64,000 nt of DNA, taken from the NCBI RefSeq assembly GCF_002355275.1, contig NZ_CP023449.1, positions 310,001 through 374,000 of the forward strand, read 5' to 3'. Origin of the DNA: Rhizorhabdus dicambivorans. Lineage in GTDB: Bacteria > Pseudomonadota > Alphaproteobacteria > Sphingomonadales > Sphingomonadaceae. Below are positions 18,136 to 27,086 of this stretch, in pieces (position 1 is the first letter of the stretch; each line of letters starts with the position of its first letter). The notes under the pieces are model-generated. The model saw nothing but the letters and a program-made list of their open reading frames with translations, did not search any database and had not been told where the DNA came from. A program made the translations under genes and the position numbers.

Positions 18136-20412
18136 ATGAGCGACGACAAGAGCGGCAACAGCAAGATTCAGTTTTCCGATCGGGAGGCGCTGTTCTTCCA
18201 CTCGACGGGCAGACCCGGCAAGATCGAGATTGTCGCCACCAAGCCGATGGCGACACAGCGCGACCTGAGCCTCGCCTACTCCCCCGGCGTCGCCGTGCCG
18301 GTCAAGGCGATCGCGGCCGACCCCGCCACCGCCTATGACTATACCGCCAAGGGCAATCTGGTCGCCGTCATCTCGAACGGCACCGCGATCCTGGGCCTGG
18401 GCAATCTCGGCGCGCTCGCCTCGAAGCCGGTTATGGAAGGCAAGGCGGTGCTGTTCAAGCGCTTCGCCGACGTCGACTCGATCGATATCGAGCTCAACAC
18501 CGAGGATCCCGAAGCCTTCATCAACGCCGTCGCGCTGATGGAGCCGAGCTTCGGCGGCATCAACCTCGAGGACATCAAGGCCCCCGAATGCTTCATCATC
18601 GAGCAGGCGCTCAAGGAGAAGATGAACATCCCGGTGATGCATGACGACCAGCACGGAACCGCGATGATCGCGGCCGCCGGCCTGATCAATGCCGCGCATC
18701 TCACCGGCCGCGACCTCAAGGACATGAAGGTGGTCGTCAACGGCGCGGGCGCGGCGGCGATCGCCTGCACTGAGCTGATCAAGGCGGTGGGTGTCTCGCC
18801 CGACAAGGTGCTGCTGTGCGACTCCAAGGGTGTCGTCTACCAGGGCCGTACCGAGGGCATGAACCAGTGGAAGTCGGGCCACGCGACCGCGACCGACAAG
18901 CGCACCCTGGCCGAGGCGGTCGACGGTGCCGACGTGTTCCTGGGCCTGTCGGTCAAGGGCGCGCTGACCCCCGAGATGGTCAAGACGATGGCGCCGAACC
19001 CGATCATCTTCGCGATGGCCAACCCCGATCCCGAAATCCTGCCGCCCGACGCCAAGGCGGTGCGCGACGACGTGATCGTCGCCACCGGCCGTTCGGACTT
19101 CCCGAACCAGGTCAACAACGTGCTGGGCTTCCCCTTCATCTTCCGCGGCGCGCTCGACGTGCGCGCGACCGGCATCAACCAGGAGATGAAGATCGCCGCC
19201 GCCCGCGCGCTGGCCGAACTGGCCCGCGAGCAGGTGCCCGAGGAAGTCGCCGCCGCCTATGGCGGCACCGCGCCGCGCTTCGGCCGCGATTATATCATTC
19301 CGGCGCCGTTCGATCCGCGCCTGATGGAGATCATCCCCGCCGCCGTCGCGCAGGCCGCGATGGACACCGGCGTCGCGCGCAAGCCGATCCTCGACATGGA
19401 GGCCTACAAGCACAGCCTGAAGGCCCGCCTGAACCCGACCACCTCGGTGCTGACCCTGGCTTCCGAAACCGCGCGCGCCCATCCCAAGCGCGTCGTCTTC
19501 GCCGAGGCGGAAGAGGAGGTGGTGCTGCGCGCCGCGATCCAGTTCCAGAATCTCGGCTATGGCACGCCGGTGCTGGTCGGCCGCGACGATGTCGTCGACA
19601 AGCTGCGCGAGCTGGGCGTGGACAATCCCGAAGCCTTCGAGATCCACAACAGCCGCACATCCGATCTGATCGAGAAGATGGTCGACTATCTCTACGAGCG
19701 TCTCCAGCGCCGGGGCGTGCTCCGCCGCGAGGTGCAGGGCATGGTCAACCAGGACCGCAACATCTTCGGCGCGCTGCTGCTGGCGCTGGGCGAGGCCGAC
19801 GCGATGGTGACGGGCGTCACTCGCACCTACGGCCAGACCTTCCGCCAGATCCGCCGCGTGCTCGATCCGGTCGAGGGCAAGAAGCCGCTCGGCATCCACC
19901 TGTTCGTCGGCCAGAGCCACACCACCTTCCTCGCCGACACCACCGTCACCGAGCGGCCCTCGGCCGAGGAGCTGGCCGACATCGCCGAGGCGACCGCCGC
20001 CGTGGCGCGCCGGATGGGCCATGAGCCGCGCGTCGCCTTCCTAAGCTATTCGACCTTCGGCAATCCGCCCGGCAACTATCTGGATCTGGTGCGCGGCGCG
20101 GTGGCGCTGCTCGATTCGCGCGGCGTGAGCTTCGAATATGAGGGCGAGATGGCCCCTGACGCGGCGCTCAACACCACCATCCAGAAGCTCTATCCGTTCA
20201 GCCGCCTGTCGGGCCCGGCCAATGTGCTGGTGATGCCCGGCCTGCAATCGGCCAACATCTCGGCCAAGCTGCTGCGCGAGCTGGGCAAGGGATCGATGGT
20301 CGGCCCGATGCTGGTGGGCATGGAGAAGCCTGTGCAGATCGCGACCATGTCGTCCAACGCGGCCGAGATCATGACCCTGGCGGTGCTGGCCGCCGCGGGC
20401 ATCGCGCACTAA
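18136..20412 (+). CDS. maeB: NADP-dependent malic enzyme with C-terminal phosphotransacetylase-like domain
   Basis: Decarboxylates malate to pyruvate, producing NADPH. The 758-residue product is the large MaeB form: malic enzyme N-terminal domain (LSLAYSPGVAVPVKAIA near residue 43, EDIKAPECFIIE near 144), the NAD(P)-binding domain (VVVNGAGAAAIACTELI near residue 200), and a phosphotransacetylase-like domain from about residue 430 (RVVFAEAEEEVVLRAAIQF, GVTRTYGQTFRQIRRVLDP) which in this family binds acetyl-CoA as a regulator. ATG 18136 follows a GAGGGGGG ribosome site; the upstream in-frame ATG at 18082 lacks one. A hairpin after the stop may terminate it. Confidence 0.94.
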   Translation: MSDDKSGNSKIQFSDREALFFHSTGRPGKIEIVATKPMATQRDLSLAYSPGVAVPVKAIAADPATAYDYTAKGNLVAVISNGTAILGLGNLGALASKPVMEGKAVLFKRFADVDSIDIELNTEDPEAFINAVALMEPSFGGINLEDIKAPECFIIEQALKEKMNIPVMHDDQHGTAMIAAAGLINAAHLTGRDLKDMKVVVNGAGAAAIACTELIKAVGVSPDKVLLCDSKGVVYQGRTEGMNQWKSGHATATDKRTLAEAVDGADVFLGLSVKGALTPEMVKTMAPNPIIFAMANPDPEILPPDAKAVRDDVIVATGRSDFPNQVNNVLGFPFIFRGALDVRATGINQEMKIAAARALAELAREQVPEEVAAAYGGTAPRFGRDYIIPAPFDPRLMEIIPAAVAQAAMDTGVARKPILDMEAYKHSLKARLNPTTSVLTLASETARAHPKRVVFAEAEEEVVLRAAIQFQNLGYGTPVLVGRDDVVDKLRELGVDNPEAFEIHNSRTSDLIEKMVDYLYERLQRRGVLRREVQGMVNQDRNIFGALLLALGEADAMVTGVTRTYGQTFRQIRRVLDPVEGKKPLGIHLFVGQSHTTFLADTTVTERPSAEELADIAEATAAVARRMGHEPRVAFLSYSTFGNPPGNYLDLVRGAVALLDSRGVSFEYEGEMAPDAALNTTIQKLYPFSRLSGPANVLVMPGLQSANISAKLLRELGKGSMVGPMLVGMEKPVQIATMSSNAAEIMTLAVLAAAGIAH

Positions 20413-20429
20413 GCGGCCGGCCGTCTCCC

Positions 20430-20455
20430 GCTCCCCTGCCGCAAGGCCGGGGAGC
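20430..20455 (+). terminator. Possible terminator hairpin of maeB
   Basis: GCTCCCC (20430-20436) pairs with GGGGAGC (20449-20455), with an inner GCC/GGC pair and a GCAA loop. It begins 17 bases after the maeB stop. There is no downstream T-run, so termination efficiency is uncertain. The remainder of the gap to 20601 shows no further clear signal. Confidence 0.45.
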
Positions 20456-20601
20456 GGCGCCCGTCACCTATCCCAAGGGAGATGTTCCACCGCCATGACG
20501 GCGGGGATATGGAAGCCATGCGGAAGCACCTCGCTTCGCGCTGGCGGCGTGCCGCCAGGCTGATATGACATCGCACCAGCTTTCCGGGGGCAGCGCCGTC
20601 C

Positions 20602-21942
20602 ATGGACCACGAACAGACCGCCGACCGCCCCTATCTGCGCAAGGTCGTCGGCGCGTCGATGGCCGGCACGATCGTCGAATGGTATGAGTTCTTCCTCTAC
20701 GGAACCGCCGCGACCCTCGTCTTCGGCAAGCTGTTCTTCCCGCAGACCGGCAATCCGCTCGACGGGATCATCGCCGCCTTCGCCACCTATGCGGTGGGCT
20801 TCATCGCCCGGCCGCTGGGCGGCGTGGTGTTCGGCCATTTCGGCGACCGGATCGGGCGTAAGGCGCTGCTCCAGTTCAGCCTGGTGCTGATCGGCGTCTC
20901 CACCTTCCTGATGGGCTGCCTGCCGACCTTCGATATGATCGGCTATGGCGCGCCGCTGCTGCTGGTGCTGCTGCGCTTCGTCCAGGGCTTCGCGCTGGGC
21001 GGCGAATGGGGCGGCGCGGTGCTGCTCGTCGCCGAACACAGCCCGAACCGCAGCCGCGCCTTCTGGACCAGCTTCACCCATGCCGGGGTGCCGCTGGGCA
21101 ACCTGCTGGCGACGGTGGTTCTGCTGGTCCTGTCCGCCACGCTCAGCGAGGCGCAGTTCCTGTCCTGGGGTTGGCGGATCGGCTTCTGGCTTTCGGTGAT
21201 CATCGTCGCGGTGGGCTATTATATCCGCACCCAGGTATCGGATTCGCCGATCTTCGAGGCGGCGCGCGCCGAGGCGGAGCAGCGCGCCGAGGCCGGGGCG
21301 GGCGCGGTCGAGGTGATCCGCCGCTATCCGCGCGGGCTGCTCACCGCGATGGGGCTGCGGGTAGGCGAGAACATCGTCTATTATATGATCGTCACCTTCT
21401 CGATCACCTATCTGGCGCATATCGGCGTCGACACCACCGAGATATTGACGCTGCTGTTCTGCGCGCACCTGCTGCACGCCATGATCATTCCGCCGATCGG
21501 CGCGCTGGCGGACCGGATCGGGCGGCGGGCGGTCTACCTGATCGGCGCGGCGGGCACGATGGCCTGGCCCTTCCTGGCCTTCCCGATGTTCGGTGCCGGC
21601 GGCGCGCCCCTCATCCTCGCGGCGATCCTGCTCGGCATGCTGGTCCACGCCTTCATGTACGCGCCCCAGCCCGCGATCATGGCCGAGATGTTCCCGACCC
21701 GGATGCGCTATTCGGGCGTGTCGCTCGGCTATCAGGTGACGGCGATCGTCGCCGGTTCCTGGGCACCGCTGATCGGCACCGCCCTGCTGCGCGCCTATGA
21801 CGACTGGCGGCCGATCGCGCTGTACATCCTGGCCGCGGGCGCGGTGAGCCTGATCGCCGCCCTGGTGATGCGCGAGAGCAGGGGCGCGTCGCTGCTGGCG
21901 ATCGACCGCGCCGACCGCGAGGCGGTGAACGGGGCGGTCTGA
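20602..21942 (+). CDS. MHS-family MFS transporter (metabolite:H+ symporter)
   Basis: A 446-residue inner-membrane protein with twelve predicted hydrophobic segments. MHS subfamily marks are the start KVVGASMAGTIVEWYEFFLY, the loop 2-3 motif GHFGDRIGRKALL near residue 87, and FVQGFALGGEWGGAVLLVAEHSPNRSR, split here around residue 128. Relatives carry shikimate, proline/betaine, citrate or alpha-ketoglutarate; the substrate is not evident here. The last 148 bases overlap the antiparallel end of the hydrolase-TPR gene. Confidence 0.9.
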   Translation: MDHEQTADRPYLRKVVGASMAGTIVEWYEFFLYGTAATLVFGKLFFPQTGNPLDGIIAAFATYAVGFIARPLGGVVFGHFGDRIGRKALLQFSLVLIGVSTFLMGCLPTFDMIGYGAPLLLVLLRFVQGFALGGEWGGAVLLVAEHSPNRSRAFWTSFTHAGVPLGNLLATVVLLVLSATLSEAQFLSWGWRIGFWLSVIIVAVGYYIRTQVSDSPIFEAARAEAEQRAEAGAGAVEVIRRYPRGLLTAMGLRVGENIVYYMIVTFSITYLAHIGVDTTEILTLLFCAHLLHAMIIPPIGALADRIGRRAVYLIGAAGTMAWPFLAFPMFGAGGAPLILAAILLGMLVHAFMYAPQPAIMAEMFPTRMRYSGVSLGYQVTAIVAGSWAPLIGTALLRAYDDWRPIALYILAAGAVSLIAALVMRESRGASLLAIDRADREAVNGAV

Positions 21943-23147
21943 GCGGCCCGGCCGAGCCGGCGGCGCAGGCCGCGCAGCAGCCGAACCGCCCTGGCCGCCT
22001 GGAACCGAAGCCGGGGCCAGCGATACTCGAACAGCACGGCCCGGTAGAAGGGATCGCGGGGCGCGAGCCGCACGACATGCCGGGCGACCGCCAGCGCCTC
22101 GCCGCGCCGGCCCATCGTCCAAAGGATGTGGGCCAGCGCATGATGCAGATGCGCCTCGCCCGGATGGCGCACCGCCAGGCCCCGAAGCCGCGTCAGGGCC
22201 GCCTCCCCGTCGCCGGCTCCGGCAAGTGCCAGCGCATGGGGAAGCGCATAGCAGAGGATGTCGCCTGACAGCTCGCATGCCTTGCGGTGGAAACCCAATG
22301 CCTCGCCATGGCGGCCGGCTGCCGACAGTTTCGATGCGAGGACATGGAGCATCAGATCGACCCCGGGCGCCCGGTCGACCGCCTGCCGGGCCAGCGCGAT
22401 GCCGAGGGCGGGCCGCCAGGCCGGCTGGCGCCGCGCCAGTTCGCTGAGATAGACCGGATCGCGCTTGCGCAGCCGGCGCAGCCGGGGGGCGGCCTCGGCG
22501 GGGTCGAAGCTGCCCTCCAATATCGCCGGGACAAGCTCGGCAAGCGCGCCGATCGACTGGAGATAGGTGGTCCCCGGATGCGCGATATAGGGCAGCGCGA
22601 TGGTGTCGCAGGCGATCTCCGCCTCGATCCGCCGCACGTGCAGCCCATCCTCGCCGATCGGATCGTGGATGATCACCGGCCGCGCCTCGCAGCGGATCGG
22701 ACCGTCGAGTTCGCGCCGCCAGACGATCCGCTGGGCATCATGCCGCCAGCGCCGCTCGAACGGCACCTTGGCCGGATCGATCGAATATTGCGGAGAGATG
22801 GCGAGACACGCATGGGCGCCCAGCGCATCGGCGAAGCGGATCGCGGCATAGCCGCCCATGCTCGACCCATATGTCATCACCCGGCCGCGCCCGAGCATCG
22901 CCGCGCGCGCCACCGCCAGCGCCGCGCCCATCTCGGGATATTGATACCAGTCATTGCCGCGCCCCAGGAAGGTCAGCATGGACATGCCGCGCGCGGCCAG
23001 GAACTCCTCGGCAAAGCCGGGACGGTCGAAACGGCCGGTGATGCCATGATGATCGAAGGTGACCACCCAGTTGCGCGTGTCGCGCGCAGGCCGCTTGCGC
23101 ACCAGCAGATTGTGGCTGGCGAAGATGATGTCGTGCCGCTGCTCCAT
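21795..23147 (-). CDS. Alpha/beta-hydrolase-like protein with TPR tail
   Basis: A 450-residue protein. The N-terminal half (about residues 1-215) looks like an alpha/beta hydrolase: VVTFDHHG near residue 22, a nucleophile elbow MTYGSSMGGYAAIRFADALG around residues 82-101 with Ser in G-S-S-M-G-G, and possible acid/His in ARPVIIHDP and YIAHPGTTY. The second half carries TPR-like helices (YLSELARRQPAWRPALGIAL; ALAHILWTMGRRGEALAVAR). ATG 23147 has a GGGAGGGG ribosome site. The only in-frame stop lies 148 bases inside the oppositely oriented transporter gene, so the last about 49 residues are shared sequence. Function unknown; proteins of this type occur near surface-polysaccharide genes. Confidence 0.72.
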   Translation of the reverse strand: MEQRHDIIFASHNLLVRKRPARDTRNWVVTFDHHGITGRFDRPGFAEEFLAARGMSMLTFLGRGNDWYQYPEMGAALAVARAAMLGRGRVMTYGSSMGGYAAIRFADALGAHACLAISPQYSIDPAKVPFERRWRHDAQRIVWRRELDGPIRCEARPVIIHDPIGEDGLHVRRIEAEIACDTIALPYIAHPGTTYLQSIGALAELVPAILEGSFDPAEAAPRLRRLRKRDPVYLSELARRQPAWRPALGIALARQAVDRAPGVDLMLHVLASKLSAAGRHGEALGFHRKACELSGDILCYALPHALALAGAGDGEAALTRLRGLAVRHPGEAHLHHALAHILWTMGRRGEALAVARHVVRLAPRDPFYRAVLFEYRWPRLRFQAARAVRLLRGLRRRLGRAAQTAPFTASRSARSIASSDAPLLSRITRAAIRLTAPAARMYSAIGRQSS

Positions 23148-23289
23148 CGCGCCCCTCCCCCGCATTCGCGCGAGACCTGACGGGCGTTTCCGGGCCATGC
23201 GACCGCTTCTTCGCGAATGGGCGAACGGGCGGGCGGCCAGCCGCGCATCGCCCCTTGCCGACGCACGCGGCTTGGCACAGAAAACGCCG

Positions 23290-24072
23290 ATGGACGTGGA
23301 CCAACTGCTCGGACGGCCCGAACGCTGGGCCAGCGTGCTCGGCTGGGCGACGCTGGCCGGCATCGAATTCGGCGTGATCGGCCCGTTCGGCAGCTATGCC
23401 TCGCACCTGTCCACCCGCCTGACCTACTGGATCGCGCTGTTCTGGGTGGGCAGCCTGCTGCTGTGGCCCTGCGTGGTCGCGGGGCTGATGCTGGGCCCGC
23501 GCCGCGGCTTTCCGCCGCTTTTCTCCAGCGTGGCGGTGGTGCTGGTCGCCTGCGTGCCGCTGGCCGCGCTCGGCGCCGCCGGTACCTGGCTGTTCTGGCC
23601 GGGACGCGCGGCGGGCATGCACCTGCTCGAATGGTATGGGCTGACGATCGTCGTCGCGCTGCCGGCGATGATGGGGCTGCTCTGGCTGGAGCTGGGGCGC
23701 AAGGCCGGGGCACGATCGCTGTTCCGGCTGGGGCCGGCGCGCCGGACGGTGACCGCGCTGCCCGATCATCTGCTCGCCAATGCGCTCTGCCTGCAGATGG
23801 AGGATCATCATGTCCGCGTCCACCTGCACGGCCGGTCGAGCCTGCATTTCGGGGTGATGCGCGATGTCGTCGCCGGGCTCGACCCGCGCCGGGGGCTACA
23901 GGTCCACCGCAGCTGGTGGGTGGCGCGCAGCGCGGTGCGGCGCTGGCACCAGGACGGCCGCTCGGTCACGCTGGAACTGGTCAACGGGCTGATCGTGCCG
24001 GTGGCGCGCAACCGGGTCGCGCTGCTCAGGGCCGAAGGCTGGCTGGACGAGGACGAGGCGCTGCGCGCCTGA
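23290..24072 (+). CDS. LytTR DNA-binding domain protein with membrane N-terminus
   Basis: A 260-residue protein with four hydrophobic segments in the first 135 residues (for example VLGWATLAGIEFGVIGPFG and LFSSVAVVLVACVPLAALG) and a C-terminal LytTR domain (about residues 150-255: LCLQMEDHHVRVHLHGRSSL, MRDVVAGL, LQVHRSWWVARSAVRRW, VPVARNRVALLRAEGWL). VHRSWWV and the closing RNR are typical of LytTR regulators. No receiver domain or histidine kinase is adjacent; such membrane LytTR proteins are thought to sense signals directly. Start is uncertain: ATG 23290 is used, ATG 23197 is possible; neither has a strong ribosome site. Confidence 0.82.
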   Translation: MDVDQLLGRPERWASVLGWATLAGIEFGVIGPFGSYASHLSTRLTYWIALFWVGSLLLWPCVVAGLMLGPRRGFPPLFSSVAVVLVACVPLAALGAAGTWLFWPGRAAGMHLLEWYGLTIVVALPAMMGLLWLELGRKAGARSLFRLGPARRTVTALPDHLLANALCLQMEDHHVRVHLHGRSSLHFGVMRDVVAGLDPRRGLQVHRSWWVARSAVRRWHQDGRSVTLELVNGLIVPVARNRVALLRAEGWLDEDEALRA

Positions 24073-24075
24073 CCG

Positions 24076-24753
24076 TCAGGCCTCGGCCAGCCCGGCCTTC
24101 ATCCAGTCCGGAATCAGTCCGGCGTCGAGGCCGTCCATCTGGCGCCGCTCGACGCTGCCGTCGGGCAGCATCACCAGCCGCCGGTTGACCTTGTTGCGCC
24201 AGTTCATCCGCGCGGTATTCTCCTGCCCGACATAACAGCCCTTGGTGAAGCTGACCCCGTTCAGCAGATCGGCATTGCATTCGAGCCACAGGTTCCTGTC
24301 CGACCCCAGCTCCTCAACACCTTCGGGCACGCCGAGCGCGCGACGATGCGCGTGCCAGCCCTGCGCCGCGCCATCGGCCGGGCCGATCCAGCGGCGGCCG
24401 AGCGCGGGCAGGCGGGGGTCGGGCGTGCCCAGCACGCCGCCCGGCGCCCAGTGAACCGCGATCGAGTCGTCGCGTGCGATCGTGATCGGCTTGCGCAGCC
24501 GATAGAGGGTCAGCCGCTTCGCCAGCGCATCGGCCTGGCTCGCCTCGCAGTCGATCAGCAGATCGCCGCCGGCATCGCCGGGATCCGGCCAGACGATGAA
24601 GTCGAACAGCGCCTTGCCCTGCGGGGTCAGCAGCGCCGCCCACACCGGAAGATCGCCGGCCACGTCGTTGGTGACGAGGCCCTGGAGGAAATCGCGCACC
24701 CCTTCGCCCGAAAGGCGGATCAGGGCGCGGTCGTCAAGGGTGGTATCGGCCAT
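24076..24753 (-). CDS. ygfZ: YgfZ/GcvT-like folate-binding iron-sulfur protein
   Basis: YgfZ (IBA57 relative) helps assemble or repair [4Fe-4S] proteins using folate. The 225-residue product has the GcvT-like N-terminus IRLSGEGVRDFLQGLVTND near residue 12 and the family hallmark FTKGCYVGQE near residue 171, with the conserved Cys. ATG 24753 (MADTTLDDR) fits the family start; an in-frame upstream ATG would run into a palindromic repeat. Ends three bases from the end of the convergent LytTR gene and is divergent from the dihydroorotase-like gene. Confidence 0.92.
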   Translation of the reverse strand: MADTTLDDRALIRLSGEGVRDFLQGLVTNDVAGDLPVWAALLTPQGKALFDFIVWPDPGDAGGDLLIDCEASQADALAKRLTLYRLRKPITIARDDSIAVHWAPGGVLGTPDPRLPALGRRWIGPADGAAQGWHAHRRALGVPEGVEELGSDRNLWLECNADLLNGVSFTKGCYVGQENTARMNWRNKVNRRLVMLPDGSVERRQMDGLDAGLIPDWMKAGLAEA

Positions 24754-24802
24754 GGCTCGAAGGTAGGAAGCGGTCGACGAAAAGGAAAGCATCAACCCTT
24801 CT

Positions 24803-24894
24803 CGTCGCCCCGGCGGAGGCCGGGGCCGCCACGGGCTCTTGCGGCAACGGCCGATCTGGAGACGATTGCGGCCCCGGCCTCCGTCGGGGCGACG
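24803..24894. repeat. Palindromic repeat, CGTCGCCCCGG family, copy 2
   Basis: CGTCGCCCCGGCGGAGGCCG plus GGGCC (24803-24827) is reverse-complementary to the stretch ending at 24894 apart from one mismatch (CCGTCGG for CCGCCGG). The centre differs from copy 1. It lies in the divergent gap between ygfZ and pyrC, a position where it must coexist with both promoters. Confidence 0.88.
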
Positions 24895-24915
24895 CCGAGC
24901 CGAACGGAAAGCGCC

Positions 24916-26241
24916 ATGGCCACCACCTACGATCTGATCCTCAAGAACGGCACCGTCTGGACGGTGGGCGGCCCCGTCCGGACCAGCGTCGGCGTGACGG
25001 CGGGCAGGATCGCCGGAATCGGCGTGGACGGCGATGCGGGCGAGACGATCGACTGCACCGGGCTGGACGTGCTGCCCGGCGTGATCGACAGCCAGGTCCA
25101 TTTCCGCGAGCCGGGGCTGGAGGCGAAGGAGGATCTCGAATCGGGCAGCCGCGCGGCCGTGCTGGGCGGGGTGACGGCGGTGTTCGAGATGCCCAACACC
25201 AAGCCGAACACCGATTCGACCGAGGCGGTGAACGACAAGCTGGCCCGCGCTAAGGACCGGATGTGGTGCGACCACGCCTTCTATGTCGGCGCCACCACCG
25301 AGAATGCCGAGCAGCTGGCCGAGCTGGAGATGCTGCCCGGCACGGCCGGCGTGAAGATCTTCATGGGCAGCTCGACCGGCAACCTGCTGGTCGCCGAGGA
25401 CGAGCATCTCGCCCGCGTGCTGCGGTCGGGCAAGCGCCGGGTCGCGATCCATGCCGAGGACGAGCAGCGGATGATTTCGCGCCAGGGCGAGCGGGTCGAG
25501 GGCGATCCCGCCAGCCATCCGGTGTGGCGCGACGACGAGAGCGCGCTGCTCGCCACCCGCCGCATCCTGAAGATCGCGCGCGAGACCGGGCGCAAGATCC
25601 ACATCCTCCACATCACGACGCCCGACGAACTGGCGCTGATCGCCCGGAACAAGGACATCGCCACCTGCGAGGTGACCCCGCAGCACCTGACCCTGGCCGG
25701 CGAGGAGGCCTATCCGCGCCTCGGCACCTATGCGCAGATGAACCCGCCGATCCGGTCGGGCGCGCACCGCGACGGGCTGTGGCACTATCTGCGCCAGGGC
25801 GTGCCCGACGTGCTCGGCTCGGACCACGCCCCGCACACGATCGAGGAGAAGGCGAAGACCTATCCGGCGTCGCCCAGCGGCATGCCGGGGGTGCAGACGC
25901 TGCTGCCGCTGATGCTCAACCATGTCGCCGAAGGGCGGCTGACCCTCCAGCATCTGATCGAGCTGACCTCGGCCGGCCCCCAGCGCGTCTTCGGCCTGCG
26001 CACCAAGGGCAGGATCGCGCTCGGCTATGATGCCGACTTCACCCTGGTCGACCTGAAGGCGCGCTGGACGGTCGAGCAGAGCTGGCTCGCCTCGCGCTGC
26101 GGCTGGTCCCCCTTCACCGATATGGCGCTGACCGGCAAACCGGTGGGCACGATTATCCGCGGCAACCGGGTGATGTGGGACGGCAGCCTCGCCAACGCCG
26201 CCGTCGGCGCGCCGATCAAGTTCGACAGCGTTCCACTTTGA
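24916..26241 (+). CDS. pyrC: Dihydroorotase-like amidohydrolase
   Basis: Class I dihydroorotase family member, which would form dihydroorotate in pyrimidine synthesis. The 441-residue protein has the amidohydrolase barrel with DVLPGVIDSQVHFREPG (residues 51-67), MPNTKPNTDS, a Lys in GVKIFMGSSTGN that is the expected carboxylated or equivalent position, VAIHAEDEQRM, IHILHITTPDE and LGSDHAPHT with the catalytic Asp. The first metal His of the usual D-x-H-x-H is Gln60 here (D-S-Q-V-H), a known variant group in alphaproteobacteria whose activity is not certain to me. ATG 24916. pyrB is not adjacent, so function is inferred from family. Confidence 0.82.
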   Translation: MATTYDLILKNGTVWTVGGPVRTSVGVTAGRIAGIGVDGDAGETIDCTGLDVLPGVIDSQVHFREPGLEAKEDLESGSRAAVLGGVTAVFEMPNTKPNTDSTEAVNDKLARAKDRMWCDHAFYVGATTENAEQLAELEMLPGTAGVKIFMGSSTGNLLVAEDEHLARVLRSGKRRVAIHAEDEQRMISRQGERVEGDPASHPVWRDDESALLATRRILKIARETGRKIHILHITTPDELALIARNKDIATCEVTPQHLTLAGEEAYPRLGTYAQMNPPIRSGAHRDGLWHYLRQGVPDVLGSDHAPHTIEEKAKTYPASPSGMPGVQTLLPLMLNHVAEGRLTLQHLIELTSAGPQRVFGLRTKGRIALGYDADFTLVDLKARWTVEQSWLASRCGWSPFTDMALTGKPVGTIIRGNRVMWDGSLANAAVGAPIKFDSVPL

Positions 26242-26340
26242 TCGTCACCCCAGCGAAGGCTGGGGGTCCATGTCTGTTTTTTCCCCGATGACGATCGATG
26301 GTGGAAAGAGACACGGAATCCTGCCTCGCAGGAATGACAG
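26242..26340. repeat. Intergenic repeat, CGTCACCCCAGC family, with promoter gap to CHAP gene
   Basis: CGTCACCCCAGCGAAGGCTG then GGGGTCCATGTCTG from 26245, and the complementary-type end GGAATCCTGCCTCGCAGGAATGACAG ending near 26340 in broken form. A relative is at 63876-63950. The rest of this 335-base gap (26341-26576) holds CGTTGCG/CGCAACG arms at 26388-26394 and 26409-26415 and an A/T-richer stretch (TTGTTAGCATTTTGATAACC, near 26489) that probably carries the CHAP gene promoter. Confidence 0.6.
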
Positions 26341-26576
26341 GAGAGGATGAGTTCAGCGAATCGCTTGTGCGACGCAGCATGGCGATTCGTTGCGGATATG
26401 GTCCGTAACGCAACGGGCTTTAGACCTTCGTCGAATCGCGCCTGTGGATAAGTTGCAGGTCACCGTGCGACGAAAACGACTCGCCGCTTGTTAGCATTTT
26501 GATAACCCTATCCCCCTTTCCTGCGCGTGAATGTGTTGCCTATCACAGGCTCACGGGACGGGTGGGGAACTACCAG

Positions 26577-27083
26577 ATGACGAAAACGATGCGCGCGATG
26601 ATCGGTTCCATGCTGCTTGCCTGCATGGCTGTCGCGCCCGCCGCTGCCCACGCGCAGACGATCCAGTGCGCGCCCTTCGCCCGCATGTTCTCCGGCATCC
26701 AGCTGTTCGGCGCCGCCGCAAGCTGGTGGAATCAGGCGATCGGCAAATATCTGCGCGGCGATACGCCCGCGATCGGCTCGGTCATGGTGTTCAAGGCGAT
26801 CGGTTCGATGCGCTCGGGCCATGTCGCGACCGTCACCGACATCGTCAGCGATCGGGTTATCAAGATCACCCATGCCAACTGGTCTGTGATCAACGGCCGC
26901 CGCGGCCAGGTCGAGCGCAACGTCACCGTCGTCGACGCCTCACCGAACAATGACTGGAGCCAGGTCAAGGTCTGGTTCGCGCCGATCGGCAAGGTCGGCA
27001 ACAAGGCCTATCCGGTCAACGGTTTCATCTACAAGAAGCCGGGCACCAGCACGGCGGATGCGGTCGAGACCGTCCAGGGCTGA
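26577..27083 (+). CDS. Secreted CHAP-domain protein (putative peptidoglycan amidase/endopeptidase)
   Basis: A 168-residue protein with a signal peptide (MTKTMRAMIGSMLLACMAVA, cleavage near AHA-QT at residue 27) and a CHAP (NlpC/P60-like) domain. The catalytic Cys is in QTIQCAPFARMFSGI near residue 31 and the His in SMRSGHVATVTDI near residue 82, followed by ITHANWS. CHAP enzymes cut peptidoglycan cross-links or stems. ATG 26577 has no strong ribosome site but gives the signal peptide directly. Monocistronic by position; convergent with the toxin-antitoxin pair. Confidence 0.87.
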   Translation: MTKTMRAMIGSMLLACMAVAPAAAHAQTIQCAPFARMFSGIQLFGAAASWWNQAIGKYLRGDTPAIGSVMVFKAIGSMRSGHVATVTDIVSDRVIKITHANWSVINGRRGQVERNVTVVDASPNNDWSQVKVWFAPIGKVGNKAYPVNGFIYKKPGTSTADAVETVQG

Positions 27084-27086
27084 GTT

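Noticed and set aside
18046-20022. Extension of the mutS frame antisense to maeB (to a 1542-codon frame)
   Set aside because: mutS has a normal start at 18045 with the MMAQYLAL N-terminus; the extension only mirrors the maeB coding sequence.
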